A stretch of 64,000 bases of DNA, from positions 124,001 to 188,000 of the forward strand of contig NZ_JAHCBF010000007.1 of the NCBI RefSeq assembly GCF_018398395.1. Direction: 5' to 3'. This DNA is from Croceicoccus gelatinilyticus. Lineage in GTDB: Bacteria; Pseudomonadota; Alphaproteobacteria; Sphingomonadales; Sphingomonadaceae. Position 1 is the first letter of the stretch, and every line of letters begins with the position of its first letter. Positions 19,573-27,736 of this stretch are shown here, in pieces. The translations under genes and the position numbers were made by a program. The notes below the pieces were generated by a model. That model ran no database searches and was not told where the DNA came from. It saw only the letters and a program-made list of their open reading frames with translations.

Positions 19573-20002
19573 GATATGTCTCCAATTTCTATTAAATACC
19601 TGAATATTTGCGTACCATTGCAACGGCGAGGCGCCGGATAATGTTCCTCTCGCATTTCCGGATGAAATCGATATGGACGAACGGGCACGGTCATGCCGAA
19701 CGAAAGCTGTAGAATGGCATTCGCCACCTCATGGAAGGCGCTAGCATCTGAATAGGCCTTACCCAGAAGCCCAGGAATACAGAAGTATGGGTCCGCCGAG
19801 AGGCGTGAGGCACAGGCACCGGCCCGCTTCATTGCTCTTCACAGTCTCCGCTGCGATAGCCGCCCTAATGCAAATGTCTGCCCGCTTTATGAAGAATTCG
19901 CGGCCATCTCTCGTCTCAGTCTTCATGATGTTGAAGATCGGGTAGCAGCGATAAGTCACTGCTCTTTCAATAGACCGTGTGCGGGACAATCATCGAACGC
20001 TC
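19573..20002. other. Uncertain stretch with two overlapping unrecognised minus-strand frames
   Basis: About 430 bp separate the CBS gene from the aldehyde dehydrogenase. Two minus-strand open frames, roughly 19924-19759 (from an ATG, 54 residues) and 19832-19554, overlap in different frames; neither has a recognisable domain. They could be one frameshifted gene, chance frames, or an untranslated leader. Base composition is less GC-rich than the neighbours. I see no convincing gene here. Confidence 0.4.
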
Positions 20003-21409
20003 CTATCGATCTGATCGAAAACCACCCTCTGGCCAATTCCAGACGGCCATTTTTTCAAAGCTCATATCCGCCATCGTGTAGGCGATCCCGCCGACACCAA
20101 GGCCGGAGCGGCGCAGGCCTGCAAAGGGCATCCAGTCCACGCGGAATGCCGTATGGTCGTTCACCATCACAGCCGATCCAGCCAGAGAGCCGATGCTATG
20201 ATTGGCGATTGACAGCCGATCGGTGAATACAGCGGCCTGAAAGGCGTAAGGCAGGGCATTGGCCTGCTCGATAGCCAGGTCGATATCGTCATAGCCATAC
20301 ACGCAGATCACGGGGCCGAAGATTTCTTGCCGGGACACATTGGCACTTTCGGGAGGATCGAGAATGACGGTCGGAGAGAAAAGAGTGTCACTCAGACGGC
20401 TTCCCCCGCACACCAGGGTGCCGCCTGCTGCGATGGCATCATCGACCCAGCGTTCGACGCGGTCGACTTCCTCCGTCCGGATCAAGGGGCCGCATTGGGT
20501 TTCAGCAACGGCGGGATCGCCCACGACGAGCTTTTCGGCAGCTCGCCCTAGGTCATTGGCGAAGTCTTTCAATTCTGCAGCAGGGACGAATACGCGCTGT
20601 ACGGAAACGCAGACCTGACCCGAATGATAGAACCCGCCTTTGAGCAACGAGGCGATCACTGCTGCGCGCTCCACGCCGCTGTCCACGATTACCGGCGCCG
20701 CACCGCCGTGCTCGAGAGCAATGCGGGTTCCCGGCGCCAGCTTCGAGCGAAGCATCCAGCCGATTTTCGCAGAACCGATGAATGAGAAGAACGCCGTGCG
20801 CGAATCGGTTACCATTCTTTCGGCGATGTCGTTGCCGCAAGGTGCGAACCGGCACCAGGCCTCAGGCAGGCCGGCTTCATGGAGAATGCTCACGAAGCTC
20901 TGGCATGACAGAGGTGTTTCCAGCGCAGGCTTGATAAGAACGGGGCACCCGGCTGCTACCGCCGGTCCAACCTGATGGACGATCAGGTTGAGGGGGTGAT
21001 TGAATGCCGAGATCGCCACGACAGGACCGATCGGCTCGCGGAATGTATACGCCGTCCTACCCGCACCCGCTTCTGTCAGGTCCATGGGGATCTCGTGGCC
21101 CCCGCCATCGCTCAGCGCCTGAACGCACAAGTCGACGCTATTGATCGCGCGACCGGCTTCCACCCGCGCATCGACCAGGGGCTTGCCGCCCTCCCTGACG
21201 ATCTGGAGAGCCAGTTCTTCGGCTCGTTCGCGCATGATATCCGCCGTTCGCCGGAGGATGGCGATACGCTCATGCACAGCAAGCCAGCAACTGCGTTCGC
21301 GGTGGAGCAACTGCGCTTCATTCAGCCATTCATCGATTTGAGCCCAGTCGACAAGCGCCACTTCTGCAATCGGCGAGCGGTCGAAGGGATTGTGAACGAT
21401 CGTTTTCAT
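20003..21409 (-). CDS. NAD(P)-dependent aldehyde dehydrogenase
   Basis: 468 aa. Standard ALDH fold: ISAFNHPLNLIVHQVGPAVAAGCPVLIKPA (cofactor site), catalytic Glu in ALEHGGAAP and catalytic Cys in SGQVCVSVQRVF. It is slightly shorter than the usual 480-500 aa. The ATG overlaps the stop of the ThDP enzyme upstream by 4 bp, so the two are co-translated. The substrate aldehyde is not evident; pairing with a ThDP lyase suggests oxidation of an aldehyde released or used by it. Confidence 0.9.
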   Translation of the reverse strand: MKTIVHNPFDRSPIAEVALVDWAQIDEWLNEAQLLHRERSCWLAVHERIAILRRTADIMRERAEELALQIVREGGKPLVDARVEAGRAINSVDLCVQALSDGGGHEIPMDLTEAGAGRTAYTFREPIGPVVAISAFNHPLNLIVHQVGPAVAAGCPVLIKPALETPLSCQSFVSILHEAGLPEAWCRFAPCGNDIAERMVTDSRTAFFSFIGSAKIGWMLRSKLAPGTRIALEHGGAAPVIVDSGVERAAVIASLLKGGFYHSGQVCVSVQRVFVPAAELKDFANDLGRAAEKLVVGDPAVAETQCGPLIRTEEVDRVERWVDDAIAAGGTLVCGGSRLSDTLFSPTVILDPPESANVSRQEIFGPVICVYGYDDIDLAIEQANALPYAFQAAVFTDRLSIANHSIGSLAGSAVMVNDHTAFRVDWMPFAGLRRSGLGVGGIAYTMADMSFEKMAVWNWPEGGFRSDR

Positions 21410-23046
21410 AGCTCGCACACCTTCGCGCCGAGTTCGTCGATCAGCACTTTCTTGTTTTCGGAATAGTCGACGGGCAGGTCGACAAGGTGCACGCCGCCAG
21501 CCTCGAATGCGGCGTTCAGGACCGAAACCAGATCCGCGCTTCGCTCGACACGGTGGCCGGTCGCTCCATAGCTCTTGGCATAAGTGACAAAGTCGGGATT
21601 GGAAAAGGTCAGGCCGTAGTCCGGAAAGCCGAGCTGGCCCTGCTTCCACCGGATCATGCCGTATGCCGCGTCGTTCAGGATGAGCACGACGAGGTTCAGG
21701 CCAAGCCTGACGGCCGTTTCCAGTTCCTGCGAGTTCATCATGAACCCGCCATCGCCGCACACCGCGAGAACCCTGCGCCCGGGCGTGAGAATCGCCGCCA
21801 TCATGGCGGATGGAAGGCCCGCGCCCATCGTCGCCAATGCATTGTCGAGCAGAATGGTGCCAGGCTCATGAGCGATGTAGTTTCTAGCGAACCAGATCTT
21901 GTAGATGCCGTTGTCGAGCGCGACGATATCATCGCGTGCCATTACGCTGCGAACGTCGGCAACGACGCGTTGGGGAACCATTGGAAAACGGTCGTCGTCG
22001 CTGGTTTCGGAAATGTGCGAAGCAATCTCGTGATGCAGGGCGGTGTAGTAGCTGCGATCACACTGCAAGTTGCCATCCAAACGGTTTCCCAGCCGCTCGA
22101 CCGAACCGGCAATGTCACCGATGACTTCCAGCTGCGGGAAATAGACCTGATCGACTTCGGCCGCCTTGTAATTGATATGAATGACAGTCTGACCGTCCGG
22201 CTCCATGAAGAATGGCGGCTTCTCCACCACGTCGTGACCGATATTGACGATCAGATCGGCCTTCTCGATCGCGCAGTGAACATAATCGTCCGAAGATAGG
22301 GCCGCGGTGCCCAGATAGAGTTCGCTATCTTCGTCGACCACGCCCTTGCCCATCTGGGTGTCGAAAAAGGGAAAACCGGTATCGGACACGAATTTCCGCA
22401 GCGCCTTCGAAGCGCGGCGGCGGTTTGCTCCGGCTCCGATTAGCAGCAGTGGCCGCTCAGCCGCGATGATCCGCTCGGCCGCTTCGTCGAGCGCCGCATC
22501 TCCGGCGACCGCATAACGCCTTTGATGCGGCGGTATGACCGGTTCGATCGTTTCCTCTTCAGCAATATCTTCCGGAAGCTCGAGCAGCACAGCGCCCGGT
22601 CTTTCTTCCTGAGCAAGTCGGAAACCTTCGCGAACGAGCGAGGGGATGCGATTGCCGTTCACGATCTGGGTCGAAGCCTTGCATAGCGGAGTAAACAGCG
22701 AAACAACGTCGACAATTTGGAACTGCGCCTGTTTCGATGTCTTTATCGGTTTCTGCCCGGTGATGATGATGAGCGGAAAGGCCCCGAGCGCGGCATAGGC
22801 CGCCGGAGTTGTCAGGTTCGTCGCACCAGGCCCGAGAGTTGCGAGGCAAACCCCCGCCTTGCCGGTCAGACGGCCATAGGTCGCCGCCATAAAGCCCGCA
22901 CCTTGCTCATGGCGCGTCAATACCAATTCGATTGAGGACGTGCGCAGGGATTCCAGCAGGTCGAGGTTTTCTTCGCCGGGAACGGCAAAGATGTATTCCA
23001 CCTTTTCAGCCTCTAATGCAGCGATAAACAAGTCAGAGGCTTTCAT
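21406..23046 (-). CDS. Acetolactate synthase-like ThDP enzyme
   Basis: 546 aa. The N-terminal ThDP domain has the catalytic Glu in TRHEQGAGFMA and the C-terminal domain the cofactor motif GDGGFMMNSQELETAVRLGLNLVVLILND. The whole length fits the catabolic/large-subunit acetolactate synthase family; no regulatory-subunit gene is adjacent. It could condense pyruvate or act as a related 2-oxoacid lyase. It forms a two-gene operon with the aldehyde dehydrogenase. Its presence within metal genes is unexplained. Confidence 0.85.
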   Translation of the reverse strand: MKASDLFIAALEAEKVEYIFAVPGEENLDLLESLRTSSIELVLTRHEQGAGFMAATYGRLTGKAGVCLATLGPGATNLTTPAAYAALGAFPLIIITGQKPIKTSKQAQFQIVDVVSLFTPLCKASTQIVNGNRIPSLVREGFRLAQEERPGAVLLELPEDIAEEETIEPVIPPHQRRYAVAGDAALDEAAERIIAAERPLLLIGAGANRRRASKALRKFVSDTGFPFFDTQMGKGVVDEDSELYLGTAALSSDDYVHCAIEKADLIVNIGHDVVEKPPFFMEPDGQTVIHINYKAAEVDQVYFPQLEVIGDIAGSVERLGNRLDGNLQCDRSYYTALHHEIASHISETSDDDRFPMVPQRVVADVRSVMARDDIVALDNGIYKIWFARNYIAHEPGTILLDNALATMGAGLPSAMMAAILTPGRRVLAVCGDGGFMMNSQELETAVRLGLNLVVLILNDAAYGMIRWKQGQLGFPDYGLTFSNPDFVTYAKSYGATGHRVERSADLVSVLNAAFEAGGVHLVDLPVDYSENKKVLIDELGAKVCEL

Positions 23047-23546
23047 TTTCGATATTCCCTTTTCAGAAGCATGAATGCCCTACGGCAATGCTTTCTCACT
23101 ACAACCGCAAAGAGAGTCACAGACGCAAGGAGCCTCGCCTCATTCGCACCATGCCGTTCAGCGAATGTTCTGAAATGCGCGTAGCCGCAAAAAGTATCCT
23201 AAAAACATGACCTTTGGATTTGGCAAGAAGGTAGGGACTCCGTTTCTTGACATTCCCACCGCCGCAGTATGAGTCCGCGATCCACCTCGTGTGCCCCCAC
23301 GCGAAACCGGTGCAATTTGCGACATCGGCGAAAATGTTTTGCTTGCCCATCAAGGCATGGCGGAGACAGATATTTTCCCGCGCTGGGATCACGTGCCGAT
23401 GACATTCGGATGCCTGAATGGCTGGGCCAGTGATCGGCGGGACAGTTGACCTCTCTGCATTGACATGATCGATGAGTACCGGGCCCAGACCTGATTTCTA
23501 TCGTCCAGAGAATCAGAGATATCTGCCGATCATCCAAGGAACCAAT
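23047..23546. other. 500-bp non-coding divergent region
   Basis: This lies between the minus-strand ThDP enzyme gene and plus-strand lspA. I see no supported gene. A sigma70-like TTGACA occurs at 23247-23252 on the plus strand but its -10 partner is weak. Promoters for both flanking genes are expected here. Confidence 0.5.
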
Positions 23547-24038
23547 ATGTACCGAAGTCTTGGTCTTTCGATCGCCGTCGCAGTCTTCGCGAGCGATCTC
23601 ATTTCAAAATGGCTTATTGTGAATGTGGTCATGGACCCTGCCCGCGTGATAGATGTTTTTCCATTCTTCAATCTGGTGCTCGGATATAATCGCGGTGTTA
23701 CATTCGGCCTCCTGAGTTCCGGCAATCCAATCGCGCCCTATTTGCTGTCCGGGTTCGCGCTTCTTGTCGTGGGCGTTCTGGCCAGATGGCTCTGGCGCAG
23801 TACCGTACGCCTCGAATCCGCCGCGATAGGTTCGATCATTGGCGGTGCATTGGGTAACGTTGCCGACCGACTGGCGGACGGAGCGGTCACCGATTTTCTC
23901 GACTTCTATGTCGGCGGCTATCACTGGCCGGCGTTCAATCTCGCGGATGTCGGAATAGTCCTTGGAGTGGCATTGTTTCTCGTTACCTGGTGGTCCGGAG
24001 AAACGCAGCGCGACGATGGCACCGCGCCGAAAGTGTAG
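23547..24038 (+). CDS. lspA: Lipoprotein signal peptidase (signal peptidase II)
   Basis: 163 aa, four membrane helices. The conserved blocks FNLVLGYNRGVTFGLL, GGALGNVADRL and WPAFNLADVGI hold the catalytic Asp pair of LspA. It cleaves prolipoproteins in the inner membrane. Several sphingomonad and Cupriavidus metal islands carry an extra lspA (pbrC of the lead operon), and the adjacent PbrR/CadR-like regulator and FTR1-cytochrome permease fit that setting. Start 23547 has CAAGGAA upstream; the frame extends further upstream without a better start. Confidence 0.93.
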   Translation: MYRSLGLSIAVAVFASDLISKWLIVNVVMDPARVIDVFPFFNLVLGYNRGVTFGLLSSGNPIAPYLLSGFALLVVGVLARWLWRSTVRLESAAIGSIIGGALGNVADRLADGAVTDFLDFYVGGYHWPAFNLADVGIVLGVALFLVTWWSGETQRDDGTAPKV

Positions 24039-24064
24039 ATTCTGCGCTTTTGCCAAGGCAATCT

Positions 24065-24460
24065 TCAGGCGGATTTTCTAGCAAGCCCGCCGATGATGCC
24101 GCAGTCGGTGGCAGTGCCCCCATCGCAGGCCCGTGCCAGGCCGATCAGTTCCTGTCTCATCGCCTGCAGCTGTTCGATCTGCTCTTCCACCCGGCGCAAA
24201 TGATTTCGTGCCAAAGTCGCAGCGTCCTTGCAATCCCGGTTTGGTGCGTCCGACACTTCGAGCAGCGAGCGAACTTCGGACACCGAAAAGCCCAAACCCC
24301 GAGCCCGCCGGATGAATGCGAGCCGTTCGACATCGGCGTCTGCGTAAATCCTTCGTCCCGACTGGGAGCGCGGAGCGGGCTTCAGAAGACCGATCTCTTC
24401 ATAATAGCGAACGGTGTTGACTTTGGTCCCGGTCGCGCGGGCAATTTTTCCTATCTGCAT
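24065..24460 (-). CDS. MerR-family regulator, CadR/PbrR type
   Basis: 131 aa. N-terminal winged-helix HTH (MQIGKIARATGTKVNTVRYYEEIGLL), dimerisation helix, and C-terminal metal loop. Cys77, Cys112 and Cys120 match the metal-site spacing of CadR/PbrR regulators (Cd, Pb, Zn). It is transcribed divergently from the CDF gene and should act at the operator between them; lspA runs convergently, with its stop 26 bp away. Confidence 0.92.
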   Translation of the reverse strand: MQIGKIARATGTKVNTVRYYEEIGLLKPAPRSQSGRRIYADADVERLAFIRRARGLGFSVSEVRSLLEVSDAPNRDCKDAATLARNHLRRVEEQIEQLQAMRQELIGLARACDGGTATDCGIIGGLARKSA

Positions 24461-24558
24461 TCTTTAATCCTCGATGATGGCCATCGCAGGGTGTGTGTCT
24501 CCGCGACGCAATCGCACATCGGCCGTCAGACTTTCTGCGAAAGGTGCGCAGAAAGTCC

Positions 24559-24588
24559 TTGATCCTCCAGTAACTGGAGATTGTAAAG
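24559..24588 (+). promoter_or_regulatory. MerR-type operator/promoter of CDF-FTR1 operon
   Basis: A -35 box TTGATC (24559-24564) is followed by the perfect dyad CTCCAG-TAA-CTGGAG (24565-24579) in the spacer and an AT-rich -10 region near 24583-24588. The dyad inside an overlong spacer is the hallmark of MerR-activated promoters. The expected transcription start is only a few bases upstream of the CDF ATG at 24599. Confidence 0.8.
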
Positions 24589-24598
24589 CTCAAAAATC

Positions 24599-25240
24599 AT
24601 GAGTTTAGATGATTCGGAAGACTGTGGTTGCACCGGCGACCCCGAGAGGGCGGTTGACGATCCGCAATACCGCCGCGCGCTTTGGATCGTGATTATCCTC
24701 AATGTCGGTTTCGGCATGATCGAGCTGGCCGCCGGGTTTTTAGCCGCGAGCCAGGCGCTCAAAGCCGACGCGCTGGATTTCCTTGGCGATGGCTCGATCA
24801 CCTTCATCGGACTGCTTGCGCTCGGATGGACGGCATCGACGCGTGCTCGGGTGGCGCTCGCGCAAGGTTTGTTTCTGGCGGCGCTTGGTGTGAGTGTGAT
24901 CGGCGCGGCGATCTGGCGCATGTTCGATATGGTGCAGCCGGAAGCCGGCATCATGGGCTGGGTGGGTTTTGTCGCCCTGCTTATCAACCTTGCCGCCGTT
25001 TTTGTGCTCGCTCGCTTTCGCAAAGGAGGCGATGCTCAAGCGCGCGCGATATGGCTATTTTCACGCAACGATGCCCTGGCCAATGTCGCGGTCATCGTCG
25101 CAGCCGGTTTGGTTTATTGGTTGGGAAGCGCATGGCCTGATATCATCGTGGCCGCTGCGATTGCGTTTTTGTTCCTCCATTCGGCTCTCGAAATTATCCG
25201 CCATGCGCGCAGCGATATGAAAACGCAGCAGATTGCATGA
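24599..25240 (+). CDS. CDF-family cation exporter
   Basis: 213 aa, about six membrane helices, with an N-terminal DCGCTGD Cys motif and helix residues KADALDFLGDG and SRNDALANVAV that correspond to the two metal-binding Asp/His-type sites. It lacks a long C-terminal cytoplasmic domain. The likely substrate is Zn/Cd/Pb. The start codon has no recognisable RBS and lies within a few bases of the predicted transcript start, suggesting leaderless translation. The stop overlaps the next gene (ATGATGA). Confidence 0.88.
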   Translation: MSLDDSEDCGCTGDPERAVDDPQYRRALWIVIILNVGFGMIELAAGFLAASQALKADALDFLGDGSITFIGLLALGWTASTRARVALAQGLFLAALGVSVIGAAIWRMFDMVQPEAGIMGWVGFVALLINLAAVFVLARFRKGGDAQARAIWLFSRNDALANVAVIVAAGLVYWLGSAWPDIIVAAAIAFLFLHSALEIIRHARSDMKTQQIA

Positions 25241-27168
25241 TGAAATATTTGGCGCGCCTGTCCGGCATTTGCCTGGCCCTTCTGTTGTCGTTCGGCAGCG
25301 CGCAAGCGTTGGCGGCAGAACCCAACACGATCTGGCGCCTGCTCGATTACATGGCGGTAGATTATGCAGCTGCCGTCGAGGACGGCGAAGTCGTCAACGA
25401 AGTCGAATATGAGGAAATGGTCGAATTCGCCGGTACGGTACGATCGGGTATTGCGGAATTGCCTGAACGCCCCGGTCGCGTTCGGCTAGAGGCAAACGCG
25501 AAGCAACTTGAAGCCGATATCCTCTCGATGGCCCCCGTTGATCAAGTTGCCACGGCAGCCAGAAAGCTCGCTGCGGATCTCCTAGCCATCTATCCGATCA
25601 CGCTCTCGCCTTCGAGGGCGCCCGATCTTGAGCGCGGAAGACTGCTGTACCAGGAGACTTGTGCCAGTTGCCACGGGGTGTCAGGAAACGGTCGCGGGCC
25701 GGCGTCTGCGGGCCTTGATCCACCGCCGATCGCATTTACCGACGTCGATCGCGCGCGTCAGCGCAGCATTATGGGTCTCTATCAGGTTATCGACCAAGGG
25801 ATCGATGGCACCGCCATGCCCGGTTTCTCGCAGCTCTCCTCCGACGATCGTTGGGCCCTGGCCTTCTATTCGGGATCCGTCGCCTTTGAGGCGGTCGACG
25901 AAGGGGCGCGTCTATGGAAGTCAGATTCCGAACTACGCAAACGCTTTCCCGATCTTGCCGCTCTCACGAAGATCACGCCGGACGAACTGGCAGGAGAGAT
26001 CGGGCAAGTGCGCGCGGACGCGCTCATGGCCTATCTTCGGGCCAACCCGTCGGCGATCGCCGATGCAGCGGGGCCTCTTGGCATCACACGTACCCGGCTC
26101 GCAGAAGCTGAACGCGCCCACGCGAACGGGAATATTTCCCGGGCCAAGGAGCTCGCACTGTCGGCATATTTGGACGGGTTCGAACCCGTCGAACCGATAT
26201 TGGCGACACGCAATCCGGATCTTCTGGTGCGTATCGAGAGCGGGATGATGGACTTGCGTGCAGCCATCGACGCAGATCTGCCGACCTCTGCGATAAGCGA
26301 ACGGATCCGGGCCATCGAGGGTTTGCTCGTACAGGCTGAAAATGTCCTTGCGCCGGAATCTGCGACGGGCTGGTCAACCTTCGTGGCATCTTTCGCGATC
26401 CTCCTCCGCGAGGGTCTGGAGGCATTGCTGATCGTGATCGCCATGATCGCTTTCGTGAGGAAGGCGGGACAGGATCGGGCATTGCGATTTGTTCATGGCG
26501 GGTGGACCGGTGCGCTGGTGGCAGGCGCGCTTACTTGGCTTGCGGCGACCTATCTTCTCGACATCAGCGGTGCCGGCCGGGAATCGATCGAGGCATTCGG
26601 TTCGCTGATTGCAGCGCTGGTCCTTCTGTCGGTTGGCGTCTGGATGCACGGAAAATCACAGGCAGACAATTGGCAGCGCTATATCCGCGACAAGCTTGGC
26701 AAGGCGCTTTCGCGCGGATCGCTCTGGTTCCTGTTCGGGATCGTATTCCTTGTCGTCTATAGAGAGGTCTTCGAAACCATCCTCTTTTACGCTGCGCTGT
26801 CCGCTCAGGGAAGTACGGGCTATCTGCTGGCGGGCGCTGCCACGGCCGGTTTGCTCCTTGTCGTCATCGCCTGGCTGCTGCTGCGCTACAGCCGGACGCT
26901 GCCGATCGGAAAGTTCTTTGCCTACAGTTCGGTGCTCATCGCCCTGCTTGCGATTGTCCTGATTGGCAAAGGGATCGCGGGCTTGCAGGAAGCGGGTGTG
27001 ATCGGAATTGCGCCGATAGCCGGCGGTCCGCGACTAAGTATGCTTGGAGTTTATCCGACGTTCCAAGTGATTGGCGCTCAACTTGCAATGGCATCCGTAC
27101 TTTTACTTGGTTTCTGGATTAATCACACCCGAGCATCAAACAATGACCGGTCACGCGATGCAGTGTGA
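25237..27168 (+). CDS. FTR1-family permease with cytochrome c domain (PbrT-like)
   Basis: 643 aa. Signal peptide; a c-type cytochrome domain with CASCH (C142-H146) and distal Met candidates; a linker; then the FTR1 permease with two REXXE motifs, REGLE (from R391) and REVFE (from R509), across seven membrane helices. The cytochrome-FTR1 fusion is the PbrT architecture, which imports Pb(II)/Fe. It shares an operon with the CDF exporter through an overlapping start, under the MerR regulator. Confidence 0.9.
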   Translation: MMKYLARLSGICLALLLSFGSAQALAAEPNTIWRLLDYMAVDYAAAVEDGEVVNEVEYEEMVEFAGTVRSGIAELPERPGRVRLEANAKQLEADILSMAPVDQVATAARKLAADLLAIYPITLSPSRAPDLERGRLLYQETCASCHGVSGNGRGPASAGLDPPPIAFTDVDRARQRSIMGLYQVIDQGIDGTAMPGFSQLSSDDRWALAFYSGSVAFEAVDEGARLWKSDSELRKRFPDLAALTKITPDELAGEIGQVRADALMAYLRANPSAIADAAGPLGITRTRLAEAERAHANGNISRAKELALSAYLDGFEPVEPILATRNPDLLVRIESGMMDLRAAIDADLPTSAISERIRAIEGLLVQAENVLAPESATGWSTFVASFAILLREGLEALLIVIAMIAFVRKAGQDRALRFVHGGWTGALVAGALTWLAATYLLDISGAGRESIEAFGSLIAALVLLSVGVWMHGKSQADNWQRYIRDKLGKALSRGSLWFLFGIVFLVVYREVFETILFYAALSAQGSTGYLLAGAATAGLLLVVIAWLLLRYSRTLPIGKFFAYSSVLIALLAIVLIGKGIAGLQEAGVIGIAPIAGGPRLSMLGVYPTFQVIGAQLAMASVLLLGFWINHTRASNNDRSRDAV

Positions 27169-27327
27169 TATTATATCTTTCTATTACGGCGTTTGTGTCG
27201 ACCCAGGTCGGTACATGAATAGCGCATTTGTTCGTTCTTATGCATTGAGCTGCGCGACGGCTTCGGAATTCGAAGAGAATATCGACTTGTGCCATGTGAT
27301 TGGTCCTGCTAGCGGGGCCAAAGTGTC

Positions 27328-27672
27328 ATGACCCTCCGTATGCCCCTTCTTGCCTTGAAGCCGTTTTTCGCCATGCTGATTCTCTTCGGCCTGGTGTTCA
27401 GCGTAAGCGTGGACGCGGCGGTATGCGGGCCTGAAATTGGCGAACTTACAAGTGTCGAAGCTGCAAGTAGCGAGACTGGTCAAGACTTGCCGGACAGCCC
27501 GAATGAGCAGCATGGCATCTGCGCCCACGGCCATTGCCATCATGGAGTCCAATTTGCAGGCAATGCGGATATCGGGGCCGGTGAGCGTTCATCCGGTGCA
27601 CAGCATTTCTTCGAACCCGTCGGCCTGACTGCAGTCCAGCAAGCGATTTTGACGCCCCCTCCTCGAATCTGA
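27328..27672 (+). CDS. Small secreted His-rich protein, CzcI-like
   Basis: 114 aa. Signal peptide (MLILFGLVFSVSVDAAVC) and a His/Cys cluster CAHGHCHHG around residues 67-75. Small His-rich periplasmic proteins (CzcI) precede czcC in czc operons, and this one precedes czcC by 65 bp. Homology to CzcI is plausible from size, composition and position rather than clear sequence identity. It may bind divalent cations in the periplasm. Confidence 0.7.
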   Translation: MTLRMPLLALKPFFAMLILFGLVFSVSVDAAVCGPEIGELTSVEAASSETGQDLPDSPNEQHGICAHGHCHHGVQFAGNADIGAGERSSGAQHFFEPVGLTAVQQAILTPPPRI

Positions 27673-27736
27673 CGTCCAGTATTGCCGCCGCAATGTCGGC
27701 GCGCATTCGGCATGTCAGTAGAGGAAAAATCAATTC

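Noticed and set aside
21487-22299. 270-residue plus-strand frame opposite the ThDP enzyme
   Set aside because: Antisense to a complete acetolactate synthase-like gene with catalytic motifs.
23199-23537. 112-residue minus-strand frame in the region before lspA
   Set aside because: No recognisable motif, signal or clear RBS, and it fills the divergent promoter region.
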